From: Micrasema longulum | Lineage: Eukaryota > Arthropoda > Insecta > Trichoptera > Brachycentridae | Assembly: GCA_022494885.1 (NCBI GenBank) | Contig: JAGVSM010003612.1 | Coordinates: 1 to 64,000 of the forward strand | Direction of reading: 5' to 3' | Length of the DNA stretch: 64,000 nt | Shown here: positions 34,025 through 44,660 of the stretch, piece after piece | Position numbering within the stretch: the first letter of the stretch is position 1 | How the letters are laid out: each line of letters starts with the position of its first letter | Position numbers and translations under genes: made by a program | Notes under the pieces: model-generated | What the model was told of the DNA's origin: nothing | The model's database searches: none | The model's input: the letters and a program-made list of their open reading frames with translations, nothing else

Positions 34025-34095
34025 AGTTTTTGTAACATAAAGGTAAGATGTTCAGTCTTACGCATATTTAATCTATATGTCCTGTCATAAGACGT
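34025..34095 (-). mobile_element. SINE family S3, short fragment
   Basis: Only the core survives: TTTGTAACATAAAGGTAAGA, TGTTCAGTCTTACGC and a TGTCCTGTCATAAGAC remnant. Confidence 0.5.
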
Positions 34096-34734
34096 AATTG
34101 TCATTTATGCTTTATTTTTAAACTATCACATTATATGTAAATCGTATAATTTTCAATTTATTTTTTGCTTTTGATGATGTTAATTAAAAATTAAATTTCT
34201 AATTAATTTAGAAATGGATTATCTCTAGGCATCTGATTAACGTAGGCGGCTCACAAGATATGATTATACTGACCATGTACGTTGGAAAAAATGCGATTAA
34301 TATTTTGTTATTAGTTAAAAATGTATTTAATATCGTACGTGTAGGCGTCTTGATTAATCTTTAAAGCTAAAACGATGTTTTGTGTGTTGCAATTGTCTTA
34401 ATGAAAAAGGAACTGATTTAGATTTTGCAAGATATGCAAATTTAACAACATGTTATGCATGTCAGATAGTGTATGGACTTGAGTGCTATGCCATTTTAAT
34501 ATATAAAGACAAAATTATATTGAGTTACTTAGCCATGTATGTAATGGCTATAATTAGAACTAACTTACTGACATTTACATTTTATCCAAAAATAAGTAAA
34601 GCACTTATTTTATAATAACACTATATTGTTTGAAAAATATGTTCGGAAGTATTTTTATTTATCTTGCAATCGTTGTTTTATTCTTTGATGACTGGGAGCC
34701 AAATATTATTTGATATTTTACTTATATTTTATAT
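34096..34734. other. Unassigned DNA with a Cys-containing frame
   Basis: The plus frame 34382-34615 (77 codons) starts MCCNCLNEKGTDLDF and has a CYAC pair, but no known zinc-binding fold can be drawn and the rest is hydrophobic low complexity. A chance frame is likely. Confidence 0.3.
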
Positions 34735-34905
34735 CATCATAATCATTCCCTTTTCACACCAACTGGTGCAAAGGGCACTGGATTGGTACACCAATCGCAG
34801 CATATCTCGATCTATTTTGTTACATCAAAGTAAGGTGATCAGTCTTACGCTTTAACTACCAGTCCAGGGACTATGAAATATTCTAGCGTTTTATATAACC
34901 TTTCC
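34735..34905 (-). mobile_element. SINE family S3 copy
   Basis: Has CATCATAATCATTCCCTTTT (tail), CTGGTGCAAAGGGCACTGGA, TTGGTACACCAATCGCAGCA, TCAGTCTTACGCTTTAAC and CAGGGACTATGAAATATTCT. The tRNA-like head is missing. Confidence 0.75.
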
Positions 34906-34935
34906 AATTCATGTATCTCAATTTTTTTATATATC

Positions 34936-35545
34936 AGGGAGGCATCGTTATGACAGTAACAGGAAAATAATGTTTAATTACTTATTTATCAAAATACCTT
35001 GTCACTTATGTTTGAGTATGTCCAAATGCTTGCAGACTGGCTGGATTTCCTCCCGGGGGAGTTGTTCATATTTAAATTTATTTCAACAGAGAAGGAAAAC
35101 ATTTTTGAGAACGGAAATATGGAAGTCTAGGCATTTACAGGGCTTATGACCTGTAATTGGCTGGTTTAATTGGCCACTTTACACATCGTGTAACATTCAC
35201 CATTCTGCCCATGTTTGAACATTTACATTTCCTCAACTCTTCCATCTGTAACAGATAAAAATTGAAAATAATTTTCTGGCGTTGCTTAGTATGCAGATGA
35301 AAAGTTCAATCAGATAATCTCACACGCATCCATAAAGTTTTCATCTCTTTACTTTCACAAACATCAACAGATAGAATAATTGAAGAAATAAAGTTGTTCC
35401 AATAAAGGCAGAATCATGAATGTTACACAGTGTGTAAAGTGGCTAGCTAAACCAGCCAATGACAGGTCATAAGCACTGTAAATGCCTAGACTTCCATATT
35501 CCCCTTCTCAAAAATGTTTTTACTCTCTGTTGAAATAAATATAAA
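34936..35545. mobile_element. FB1 foldback joined to an RI fragment
   Basis: The first 75 bases (GGGAGGCATCGTTATGACAG, ATAATGTTTAATTACTTATT) are RI, followed by an FB1 copy with both arms. The block 34936-35249 matches 16217-16523 across the RI/FB1 junction, so it was copied as one piece. The right arm carries AACATCAACAGAT, GAATGTTACACAGTGTGTAA and CATAAGCACTGTAAATGCCT. Confidence 0.8.
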
Positions 35546-36104
35546 TACCTTGTCACCGCTTATTCTCACAATTGATGTAATCCAAAACACAAAAATAATA
35601 ATGTAAGTACATGTACATATGTCATTTCAACCAAATACCTGTTTTTTTTTTATTAATTTTTTTCCATTATAAACAAAGATTATCTATAAAATAATGTGAC
35701 TTCACTTTGGGGTTACACAACAATATACTTTTTTTTTAAAAATATTTTACATGTGAGAATAAACAAAAAAAACTAACTTATGAAGTGATACCTGACCAAA
35801 TGATCAGAAAAATTTTAACACAACGTATTTAAATTAATATTTCATTTACGTATATCTGTATTATTTATATTATAAAACGTATAATATAACAAATTAGATA
35901 TCAAACTTTCGTTTGTGTTCATTTATGTACTCAAATCTAGCAATACCAAAGCAATGCCGGTTTAGCTCGTTATGAATAAATACGTGTATTATATTAGACT
36001 AATCCAATTTAAAATAAATAAATATATGGGAGTGGTTGTATCGGCCTTGCTCATAATTTAGTGGACTTTTGGAAGTAACATTTTTCTTCGTAATATTCAT
36101 AGTT
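35546..36104. other. Unassigned AT-rich DNA
   Basis: A short stretch near 35575-35625 resembles 13000-13035 (CACAAAAATAATAATGTAAG), perhaps the edge of RI. The block near 35900-35990 resembles 13635-13715 (ATATCAAACTTTCG, GCAATGCCGG). These paired similarities suggest further flank sharing with the 13 kb FB1 copies. Confidence 0.4.
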
Positions 36105-36830
36105 ATTTTTTTTTTTTTTTTTTTATTTATTTTATTTAGAAAACATACAGTCATACAAAAAAAGTATTAAAAACAACAATTTTTTAACATAAAAAGACCA
36201 ATTAAGTTTTCATAAATTAAAAAGATATAAACATTAAACGTGACAAAAAATAAAAAATAAATAAGAATTTTATGTGAAAAAAGGATAATTGTTGACATTT
36301 GCATTTTCCATGGAGGTAATAAATTAAAATAAATAAAAATACCGAATGTACACTCCGAGCCATCCACGCACACACATGAACGCACATATAAAACATACAC
36401 AAACATATACATTACATGCGGCACATATACATAGCATAAACCACTCAAGATGTACATTCAGCAACTATCCCAAATAATCGACCCCATGAAGAAATTTTCT
36501 GTACAAATGCAACGTGCAGTTAAAAATGTCTACATCAATACTGAGTCCGTTATAATTTCTACAGGTACGTCTAATGAATGAATACGAGGTATAATTGTTT
36601 TTACAAGTTGGTACATAAAAAAGGGAATTTAATCTAGTAAAGCGAAGAGGACAACGGAAACAAATATTTTGTAAAAGATATGGCACAGTTGTCCTTATAT
36701 TTTCGTTCTGAAGTACATATGCACAAAGTAGGGAGGTAGGTAAGCAGTATTGGGTGCGAACACGCTTTGAGCACGTATACTTAACTTTGTTTAAACTAAT
36801 GCAATGCATAAGGTAAGATTACAGTCGGAT
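36105..36830 (-). pseudogene. LINE family LF: RT C terminus and 3' end
   Basis: The minus frame 36809-36465 (114 codons) contains VPYLLQNICFRCPLRFTR, LFYVPTCKNNY and FIRRTCRNYN, then DVDIFNCTL. This is the C-terminal motif series R.P.R.TR...F.VP...N of CR1/jockey-type RTs. No stop interrupts it. The 3' UTR runs to a poly(A) tail, seen on the plus strand as about 20 T at 36105-36124. Palm and endonuclease are missing. Confidence 0.8.
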
Positions 36831-36964
36831 ATCGAACCAGATTGAAATTAGAATCCTCGTATTGTGATACCGTATTTTTTGCACAAACCGGTCTAGAATG
36901 GCCGCGTCGCCAGCTGCGCCCGATAGAGAATGCTGGGGTTATTTGGATCAAATGATACATGATA
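36831..36964. other. Short balanced stretch
   Basis: Contains GGCCGCGTCGCCAGCTGCGC in otherwise AT-rich DNA. It is unassigned. Confidence 0.3.
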
Positions 36965-37556
36965 TAATTAATTATTTTTTTTCATTTTTTTATTTATTTA
37001 TAAATCATATAGCACATAGTATTTTACAAGTATAATACCTTGAAAATCATTCGCGGGAGTTACAACAACTCAATTCGGGACAGAAATAATATTAACATTG
37101 AAAAAATAACACACATTGAGAACAACAAAGAAACAACGCAAGTTAAGCACTTTTATAACTAAATATAGCACAACAATATGCACGTCAGAAACCCTTTCTT
37201 ACACGAGCAGAATTCAAATAAATATAAACGCTTTTAAGAATAAAAAAAGTAGTGAATCTACTAAGGGAGATAAGGTCATTAACATCACATGCCATGCAGA
37301 TGATGCAGCTGTAGTGATGATGAGAACATATCCATCTCAGTAAGTAGACATCTGGATGCCTAAGAAATGTCGTATAGTACGATTAACACATGATTATTGG
37401 AAACATAATTCGGATATACAAAACGTATGTCAGACCATATCATACAGACCATGTCATAGACAATAGAAGCGAGGATAGATAGAGAGAAAATAAAAAATAC
37501 GAAAATCCAAGTAGAAAAATTAAATAGAAAAACTAAATAGGAAAACCAAATAACTG
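36965..37556 (-). mobile_element. LINE-like 3' region LG, copy 2
   Basis: The reverse complement of 28185-28740. Its A-rich end (TTTATTTATAAATC on plus) is at the left. The 75-codon plus frame at 37116-37343, which includes TCHADDAAVV, runs antisense to the element and is regarded as a coincidence. Confidence 0.65.
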
Positions 37557-37720
37557 CTCAGAACGTCAGAGAAAATACTAAAGGCAATAGCAGGGAAACC
37601 CCAAAAAGGCAGAATCCAGAGTCAAGAAGTTAGACGGAATGGCGATACCCAGTGCATAGTCAATAGATTTTGGAGAGATTACGTCAATAATTCCATTAAT
37701 GGACAGCTTTTAAGTCCCCT
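37557..37720 (+). pseudogene. RTE/Ingi-like RT C-terminal fragment, tentative
   Basis: The plus frame reads LLRTSEKILKAIAGKPQKGR then IQSQEVRRNG and QCIVNRFWRDYVN. It resembles the segment LRT.E.K.LR.IAGKT..DR..S..IR. found near the C terminus of common insect LINE proteins. There is an in-frame stop just upstream. It abuts LG copy 2, which may have inserted next to it. Confidence 0.5.
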
Positions 37721-37949
37721 ATATATCTTAATTATAAAAATAAAAAAATCCTGTTTAATTTGTCTATTTATACAAACACATAAATATAACAAAAAACAAT
37801 AACGTCTCCCTAACTCTATGAGGCCAAGAGCCCAGTGTTGAGTTGGGATACAACATAATAGAAAATGAAAGCATGCACAGTATTAAACAATTACAAACAA
37901 ACGTATTGTGTTTTATATTTTAGTAAGTTTAATTAATTATATTTGAACA
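37721..37949. other. Unassigned AT-rich spacer
   Basis: Nothing recognised between two RT fossils. Confidence 0.4.
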
Positions 37950-39005
37950 AATATGGATGCTAAAATTCCAACCAAAGGAGTAATATTAGATTTTAAAAAA
38001 GCTTTTGATATGGTTCAAATTGAGACCATGATAAAAAAATTAATGATATAGAAGTAAAATCTCAAAAATGCAAACTATTAAAACCATTCTTAACAAATTG
38101 GAAGCAGTATACCTTTGTAAATGAAAAAAAAGTAAAATACAAACAGTAAATTTTGGAGTCCCACAAGGATCTATTTTGGGTCCACTATAATAATATTTTA
38201 TACATTAATGACTTAACATTGTATAATTTTAATGGGAAAATTATTATGTATGCCGACGACATGAGACTATTCTATAAAAATCAATCAGACGTATTAACAA
38301 ATAATGACATAAACGAAGACCTTACTATGTTGACTAAATGGACAAACACAATATTACTTACACTTAATGAAAAAAAATGCAATGTTATCCATTTTGAATT
38401 TAGAAAAAAATGTCACAAAGTAGATGCTTACATAAATAATGAACGACTAACTGAAATTGAACACGTTAAATACTTAGGACTAAAAATAGACGGACAATTG
38501 ACATGGACAATTCATATCAACAATTTAATTAGCAAAGTGGCGACTTTATCGAGTCTATTTTTTTAAATCAAAAACTTTGTTCCAATAAAGGAAAAAAAAA
38601 TGTATGAAGCCTATGTAAAAACTTAAATATGTTCTACGCAACTACTATGGGGAACAGGATATCAAAATGACATAAACAGACCACAAAAACAACAAAATTA
38701 AATAATGACCTTCCCTATCTAACTGCAACTAGAGAACTTTTTAAACAAACTAAGCAATGAAATATAACTGAACTCTTTCAACTAGAATTATTAAAATTTA
38801 TCCATAAATTAGCCACTAATGTAATTGTAGACGAAGAATTAAAACTTGTAAAAAATTGTAGTCAACATGGACAGAATACAACCTTTACAAAAGATGTTAA
38901 AAATATTATTATTAACAGTACAATGTGAATTTTAAAAGTGAAAATAATTTGTTAAATGTATGTAACCCGTAAGGGTTTATCAATGAAATAAAAATAATAA
39001 AAAAA
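37950..39005 (+). pseudogene. LINE family LH: reverse transcriptase with catalytic motifs
   Basis: This is the only fossil here that keeps the palm. In order: GVILDFKKAFDMV (motif A, catalytic Asp) near 37980, GVPQGSILGPL (motif B) near 38155, MYADDMRLF (motif C, YADD) near 38250, then KYLGLKIDGQLTW (thumb start) near 38470, and LWGTGYQND near 38640. The longest unbroken frame is 38153-38566. A frameshift near 38035-38045, stops near 38145 and after GPL, and damage after 38566 show that it is dead. The end has AAAATAATAAAAAAA. N-terminal endonuclease is absent. The DFKKAFD/YADD set is typical of jockey/CR1/R1-group LINEs. Confidence 0.85.
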
Positions 39006-39029
39006 GTTTTGCAAAAAGGTTCTGTTAAC

Positions 39030-39390
39030 AACGTTTTGAGTATGTCCAAATGTTTGTAGCCAGGGTGGATTTCCTCCCTAGAGAGTTATGTATATCTCAC
39101 TTTTTTTACAACAGACAGCGAAAACATTTTTGAGTAAGTAATATGTAAAATAATATTTTTACTTAGCCAGTCTGCAAATGTTTAGATATACTCAATACAT
39201 TTTTGATTTAACTAACAGGTGTAAGAAGTATAAAAATTGAAAAACCGTTTTCAGGCGTTGCCTAGTAGGTATAAGATAATAAAAGTCAATAGATGGAAGA
39301 GTTTAAAAAATGTGGATGTTTATACATAGACAAAATGCTTCATTTTAAACAGTGTGCCACTTAAACCAGCCCACGGTACCATAGGTACTT
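39030..39390. mobile_element. FB1 foldback, decayed copy
   Basis: The left tip (TTTTGAGTATGTCCAAATG, GTGGATTTCCTCCCTAGAGA) is followed by a right tip at 39160-39200 and then the right-hand core with TTTTCAGGCGTTGCCTAGTA, AATAGATGGAAGAG and CAGTGTGCCACTTAAACCAG. Confidence 0.75.
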
Positions 39391-39718
39391 TTATTTATTT
39401 AGCCAATAAACGCCGTATTTTGATTCTGATAAACCGATATTTTTTGTGTCGTTTATACAAACACGCACATTATAATCTAACATAATTGTATTCAGGTACT
39501 CGACTTTGCCAGTTCTCAATTTTTTGTGAGTATAATTTAGAAAATGTGTGAAAATTATTTAAGTGATTTCACCTTATTATTTGACGATATAAATAACAGT
39601 ATTGTTATTGAAAATAATATCGAGTAATGGTTTCTTTGATTACAAAGTTTAATATCTTTTTTACATACACATTTTTATCCAAAATAAATACAACTATGAT
39701 GTTCAAAGTTTTCTCAAG
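39391..39718. other. AT-rich stretch with nothing recognised
   Basis: No repeat partner or coding signal. Confidence 0.4.
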
Positions 39719-40140
39719 GTGATTCTAAACGAAAATATGGAACTTATTATTCATAGATGGCGTTTTTATCATTTTCACTGAAAAATTCCATTTTTACGTT
39801 TATTTTTAATGGAAATTTTACAAAACTTGATTTGCGGAAACTTTACACTATATTGATTATAACAAATACCATTACAAAATAATTTAGGTCCTTTTCACAA
39901 ATTGATTTACAAAACCAAAAATAATATTAGTTATTTTTTGTTTTGTACACCAATTTGTAAAAAAATACCTAAATTATATTGTTATGGTATTTGTTTCAAT
40001 CAATATTGTGTAAAGCTTCCGCAAACCAAGTTTTGTAAAATATTCATTGAAAATAAACGAAAAATAGCATTTTTCAGTGAAAAATTATAAAAGCGCTATC
40101 TATGAATAATAAATATTTGCATATTTTCGCATGGAATCAC
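39719..40140. mobile_element. 422-bp near-palindrome (foldback/MITE)
   Basis: From GTGATTC at the left end to GAATCAC at the right, almost the whole sequence is an inverted repeat with arms of about 195-205 bp and a loop of about 10-20. Matching blocks include TATTCATAGATGGCG / CGCTATCTATGAATA, TTCACTGAAAAATTCC / AAATTTTTCACTGAA-type, and TTTGCGGAAACTTTACAC / GTGTAAAGCTTCCGCAAA. It is unrelated to FB1. No coding capacity; the 62-codon frame at 39902-40090 is an arm artefact. No target duplication was identified. Confidence 0.85.
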
Positions 40141-41440
40141 TATTATTGTGGTCGGTAATTAAAAATGTAAATATTGTACAAGCATTTCAAAGTCTAGTTT
40201 GTTTATTAATTAATGATTTATTTATTTAATAAAATAAAAATGATTTTTTAACTTTTTAAAAAAAACAACACACTAATTTTTGGCTTTTGTTTGGTTCTTC
40301 CCTGTAAACTCAAGTCCGCATTTCCCCATTTACATACCAGACCACAGAGCAGAGTACAAACAGCATTGCGGAATGTCGATGCTGTTTTATTGTAACATAT
40401 TTTGTACAATTCCTATCTCATGTCGATGATCTCTGTTTCATGGAAAGGATTACAGATATCAATTGAAGAACTGAAACTGTAACTTAAATTAATTTATTTA
40501 AATTTAAAGTAGAAAAGTATATTCATACACTTTGACACAACTTCTTACTAAAATTCATATCTTACAGCCAGTTAAAAAGAAACTTGTAAAAATTCGTCCT
40601 AATTTGTACTTATTTGAAAAAAATACAATAAATATAGATGTGTTTACTAAAATAACAAGTGTTTTAAGTGATACTTGTATTATATGATAGGGAAAAGAAT
40701 GCAAAAGTTGAATGAGTTGGATATTGATACGATTTAACAGATGTCTCAAAAGAAAGAAATTATACAAGTACTTGTAATCTGTATCGAATATATTCTTTTG
40801 TGATGTCAACCGGTTTAAGTGATCGTAGCATGTTGATTTTGACATGGGAATGGTAAACTTTTGGCAACGTATAAAGAGATGAGTATAATCAGATAATTTA
40901 TTTTCCTAATTTATTACATTAAAACTCTTTTTAACTTCAAAACAGCTTACCTAATTTACTGATGTACATTTATTATTCTTAATTTTTCAAACTATCAAAA
41001 TGGATAAAATTTTCTTTTGGATTTTATAACATTTACGAAAAACATAACTGATAACAATTGTATTTACTGTCTCTTAACGGGTAAATTAGTTGACTTACTA
41101 GTTAGTAGTTTAGTTGACTTACTAGCAAAAAAATGTATGTACACTTTCACAACGTATTAAACCTACCGCATATGTAAAAAAAAGTGATTTTCTTTTAAAA
41201 ATATTGACATTTATGTTTCATTACTGTTGATATTATTAATCACTTTTGAAAAATCCATTTTATTTATATATATATAGTTTTGCCAAATTCAAAACAATAA
41301 TATTTTTAATATTTAAAGCATTAACTTTGTGGTCAAACATTTTATTAATGTCATAAAATATTTGTACATAACCACTTTTTTACTATTCACTATTTGTATA
41401 TAACCACTTACCGTTTTCCTTGCCAGTTTGCATGTTGGTT
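40141..41440. other. Unassigned AT-rich DNA
   Basis: Nothing recognised. A 96-codon minus frame at 40555-40845 has no motif. A local repeat GTTGACTTACTAG occurs twice near 41090-41125. Confidence 0.45.
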
Positions 41441-41446
41441 TAGTTG

Positions 41447-41490
41447 GTGTCCTGACGAAGAGATGTGTACGTCTCGAAACCTGTAGACAT
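41447..41490 (+). ncRNA. Hammerhead-ribozyme-like motif, best copy
   Basis: Plus strand: GTGTC / GACAT form stem I (four Watson-Crick pairs plus a G.T pair). CTGACGA (41452-41458) and GAAA (41476-41479) are the conserved core. Stem II is a 6-bp helix, GAGATG/CGTCTC, with loop TGTA, offset from CTGACGA by one extra A. Stem III is two pairs (AC/GT) with a CT loop, and the cleavage triplet is GTA. This compact fold with a minimal stem III is known from Penelope-like retroelements. The extra A may weaken catalysis. Confidence 0.6.
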
Positions 41491-41787
41491 AGAAAAGTCG
41501 GTAAGTAGTTATATACAAATATTTAATAACATTTAGCAATAATATTTTATACATAAAAATGGTCAAAAGTGAGGTTTTTAAGGTATTTCCCAATAGTTTG
41601 CATAAACACCACGTTTAGATTATTATGTAGCAAACACCATAGTCAAGGTTTTGCTATTCGAGTTCAGTTTGAGTACCTATTTTTTAGCAGTGCTAGAAGA
41701 TAAACCTAGCAAAACATAAAACCAGAATTTACTTTGCATTTTGTAAGTAATTAGTAAGGTCACAGTAAGTCGTAAGTCATTTTGCTG

Positions 41788-42200
41788 GAAGGAGTGATTT
41801 TATAAAATGCTATGAACGCCCAGTTCCTTTCCACCGGAAACACTACTGACTAGAACTGGTTAGCATCCACGATTTAAACTCTTGGCAATGGGATAATACT
41901 CATAACGGCGTTATTACAGCTGATAACGAGATGATAAAAGGAGAATTTCTGGCGTCTCCAAAACAGAATCAACCATCTAACCAGCTAAGGGAAGGTAACC
42001 CCGAAAGAAAAATTCACCAGAGAAGGCAACGGGAAACCACTTTCTTCATATTTTTCCAGAAATCATAAGGGCGAGTACACTAATACGCTATGTTTGTTCG
42101 GGCTACGGAATATAAAAGTAGCGCAAGACAGAAATGCTTTCGCTGCTGTGATCGCCATCGTCGGGAGGACCCGACAAGGCACTCGAAGAAGAAGAAGTAC
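41788..42200 (+). mobile_element. Retroposon G3, copy 2 (GAA-repeat tail)
   Basis: Begins GTGATTTTATAAAATGCTAT and follows copy 1 through CACTACTGACTAG, AACCAGCTAAGGGAAGG, GAGAAGGCAACGGGAAACC, ATCATAAGGGCGAGTACA and GGACCCGACAAGGCACTCGA, ending GAAGAAGAAG. The frame seen in copy 1 is interrupted here. Confidence 0.75.
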
Positions 42201-43005
42201 TTACCTAGACATGTAACCAAATCAATTTATTAAATAAGAAAATATTTGATAAGTACACAATATCGGTACTAACTTCCTTGAACGTGAAATAAAAACTAAA
42301 TTAATTAGCAACATTAACCAAGTGATAATATGAACACAATACGCCCACTTTATTATGCAAATAAATATTCAATTTCATAAGTAACAATGTGTTAATGATA
42401 CGACATTATAGAAACTCAAAGATCAATAAAAGCGTTTTCAATTTAGCGCTATACTTTAAATCAAGTTATAAAATTTTAAGCAAGCGAATGATAAAGCTGT
42501 TACATTGTATGGAAAAAGTGTAAATCTTGCCTGGTATTGTTGATTTTAGAACGCGGGTGATTGATTTGTTTTAATTACATTATTAATCGATCTTGTTTGA
42601 CTTTGTATGTGCGTAGACATTGGAAATTAATAACGGGTAAACAAGTGTACTTTATATCGCGTGGTTTGTTTTAAGTGGCCTTCGAGTGATTTTGAAAAAT
42701 ACGTACTGGTCAAGAAAAAGATTAGTCATTTTTTTTTTCATATGTTCATGTTTCCCAAAAGCCTCAACTATGCTTGCCTACTTTAAAAGGCAACAGGTTC
42801 TTTATTCAAAGATGCCCATTGCTAACAGTTCTCTGGCAGTTTAAGTCTGAATTTTTTGTAAATCGGCTTTTTAAAATATTTTCTTAATACGGGAATTGCT
42901 TTATTTCTTACCTCGCTTATAACGCACAAGATTAATATTTATTTCAAGGTAATAGTAATTTATTTATTCCAATAAAACCATTGTTTTCCTATAGTTAAGT
43001 AACTG
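42201..43005. other. Unassigned DNA
   Basis: AT-rich with no recognised repeat or coding signal. Confidence 0.45.
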
Positions 43006-43009
43006 TATT

Positions 43010-43200
43010 AACACTTGAATCACAGCGTATCTAGATTTTAAAAAATGCACGAAAGGTAAGGTGATCAGTCTTAGGCTTCTGATACCAGTCGAGAATTTGT
43101 GAAATATTGTAATATTAAGTAACCACCATTTAAACAAATACTTTACATCGACCGTGTCAGAAATTGAACCCAGAATCACAAAAAAACGAGGCAAACACAC
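43010..43200 (-). mobile_element. SINE family S3 copy with head remnant
   Basis: Includes AATCACAGCGTATCT, GGTAAGGTGATCAGTCTTAG, CTTCTGATACCAGTCG and a head remnant TCAGAAATTGAACCCAGAAT, the reverse complement of a degenerate B box. The GATGAT tail side is lost. Confidence 0.65.
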
Positions 43201-43879
43201 CCATTATTTAAACTGTTAAACTTATCTCCACTCGATTCTTTATCCGCTTAATAAATATAATAATTTGGTTGGTTGGAAGAAATTACCATTTGGCAATAAG
43301 CCCGCCAATGTACAAATAACATTATGTACAAAAGTTAAATAAATAAATAAATAATGTATGGGCAAAATATTTTAATGTAGTCATATTTTAAGTTATTAAA
43401 CATAATTTCGCATAAATGAATTATAAATGCAAATGCTTTATCAGATTCGTGTTTATCGTTTTAATAATAAATCCAGTGAATAGCTGAGTAGCCGTGTAAC
43501 GTGATCGGGAATACCTGTGAGATATAGAATTGCGGAGATCACCGGTGATTTATGGAACATAATATACCGCATCAAGGTGCTGATCGCTGATGATGGAAAA
43601 GTGTCAACATGGATGGATTTAGATATCAATAAAAATATTGAAATTATTTATACTGCAGAACTCAAATTTAAAACTTTTACTATTCCGCAAATAGATTACA
43701 GCTCTACAGTAAAAAAATTATCCTATGATAGAAATCAAGATAAATTAGATGTACTTCAAAACAGAGTCAAGAAAATAGTGCTTAAGAAAAGTAGGTAAAG
43801 TAAAATTTAAAAAATACGAGAAAAACTCAATTCGATACCATTAAAAAGAGACGGATATTTAATATGCTTGTTTTCATAT

Positions 43880-44095
43880 TTGTTAACGGATTCTTTATAC
43901 CACTCCGGAAGGCAGACGAAACAGAGACAGACCAAAATTGAAATGGCAGGATAATGTGGAAAGTGACGTTAGAACGATTGGCCTGACGAACTGCAGAAGA
44001 GCCGCAGGGTGCAGGGACGAATGGAGACAAATTCTGGAGGAGGCCAGGGCCCACAACGGGCTGTAGCGCCACTGATGATGATGATGATGTTTTTA
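43880..44095 (+). mobile_element. RTE-type LINE 3' end with GAT-repeat tail
   Basis: The frame reads TPEGRRNRDRPKLKWQDNVE, SDVRTIGLTNCRRAA, then CRDEWRQILEEARAHNGL and a stop at about 44065. GRPKLRW.D.V followed by RDEWR.I..EARAH.GL is the classical C terminus of RTE-clade LINEs. The tail is TGATGATGATGATG. The coding part is undamaged. Near-repeats GTTTTCATATTTG (before) and GTTTTTATATATT (after) may be a diverged target duplication. It interrupts LINE LJ and is therefore younger. Confidence 0.8.
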
Positions 44096-44618
44096 TATAT
44101 TTTTTTTTTTTTTTTAACAATCAAATGCCCAAATACTTCATCAATAAGACAGTGATAAACATATTTTTTTATAAATACCTATGTTCTAGAATTAAGGATA
44201 AAATAAAGCTGATATATTTCAAAAAAACAGATTCCCAAAATTGCATTATGCATAAATGCTTAAAAATATGTGAAAATATGTCTGAATGTATGAACAATGA
44301 AAAGAGTTTGAATAAATTTGAGAAGAAATGTAATTTTGATTGTCAGATGATGTAAATATATGTACTGTAATTAATATAAGAATGAATATTAGTTTATTAA
44401 TATACTTTTCTTATTTGACCTATTCTACAACTTTTTCTATCAAAACTTGTACTATAATTATGATGTATTAACGTATTGGCAAATTTATTTATACAATCAC
44501 TTTGCTCATCTCAAGAGAGGTTATTTTCCATTCCTTGATATTTCTAATACATCATTTTTCAGTGATTTATTTTATGTTTAAGGCGTCAAACTTTGGAAAT
44601 GAGTTACCTGTTCGAATA

Positions 44619-44645
44619 AAAAATGCACATTTCGTGTGCATTTTT
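44619..44645. other. Perfect 10-bp hairpin
   Basis: AAAATGCACA and TGTGCATTTT pair perfectly around a TTTCG loop. It lies at the end of the LINE LJ remnant and may belong to it. No function is implied. Confidence 0.5.
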
Positions 44646-44660
44646 TAAGTTTAAAAATTT

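Larger units (their letters stand above)
43600..44660 (+). pseudogene. LINE family LJ: RT C-terminal half split by an RTE insertion
   Basis: From about 43630 the plus frame reads PQIDYSSTV, QDKLDVLQNRVKKIVLK, then, after one frame break, KIREKLNSIPLKRDGYLICL: the thumb and connecting helices of a jockey/CR1-type RT. The sequence stops at the RTE insertion (43880-44095) and resumes at 44125 with MPKYFINKTV, the next expected motif. A later piece near 44495-44620 reads LKRGYFPFLD, FSDLFYV, then GVKLW and, after a frameshift, NELPVRIKNA, the C-terminal G.KLWN.LP motif. Stops and frameshifts make it a pseudogene. The middle (44190-44490) is diverged. Confidence 0.75.

Noticed and set aside
37116..37343. 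Plus frame with TCHADDAAVV, resembling the RT YADD motif
   Set aside because: It lies antisense within the LG repeat, whose A-rich tail points the other way; the 28 kb copy gives the same antisense match. Surrounding RT motifs are absent.
43827..44120. 97-codon minus frame with Ser and Pro runs
   Set aside because: It is the antisense shadow of the RTE C terminus and its GAT tail.
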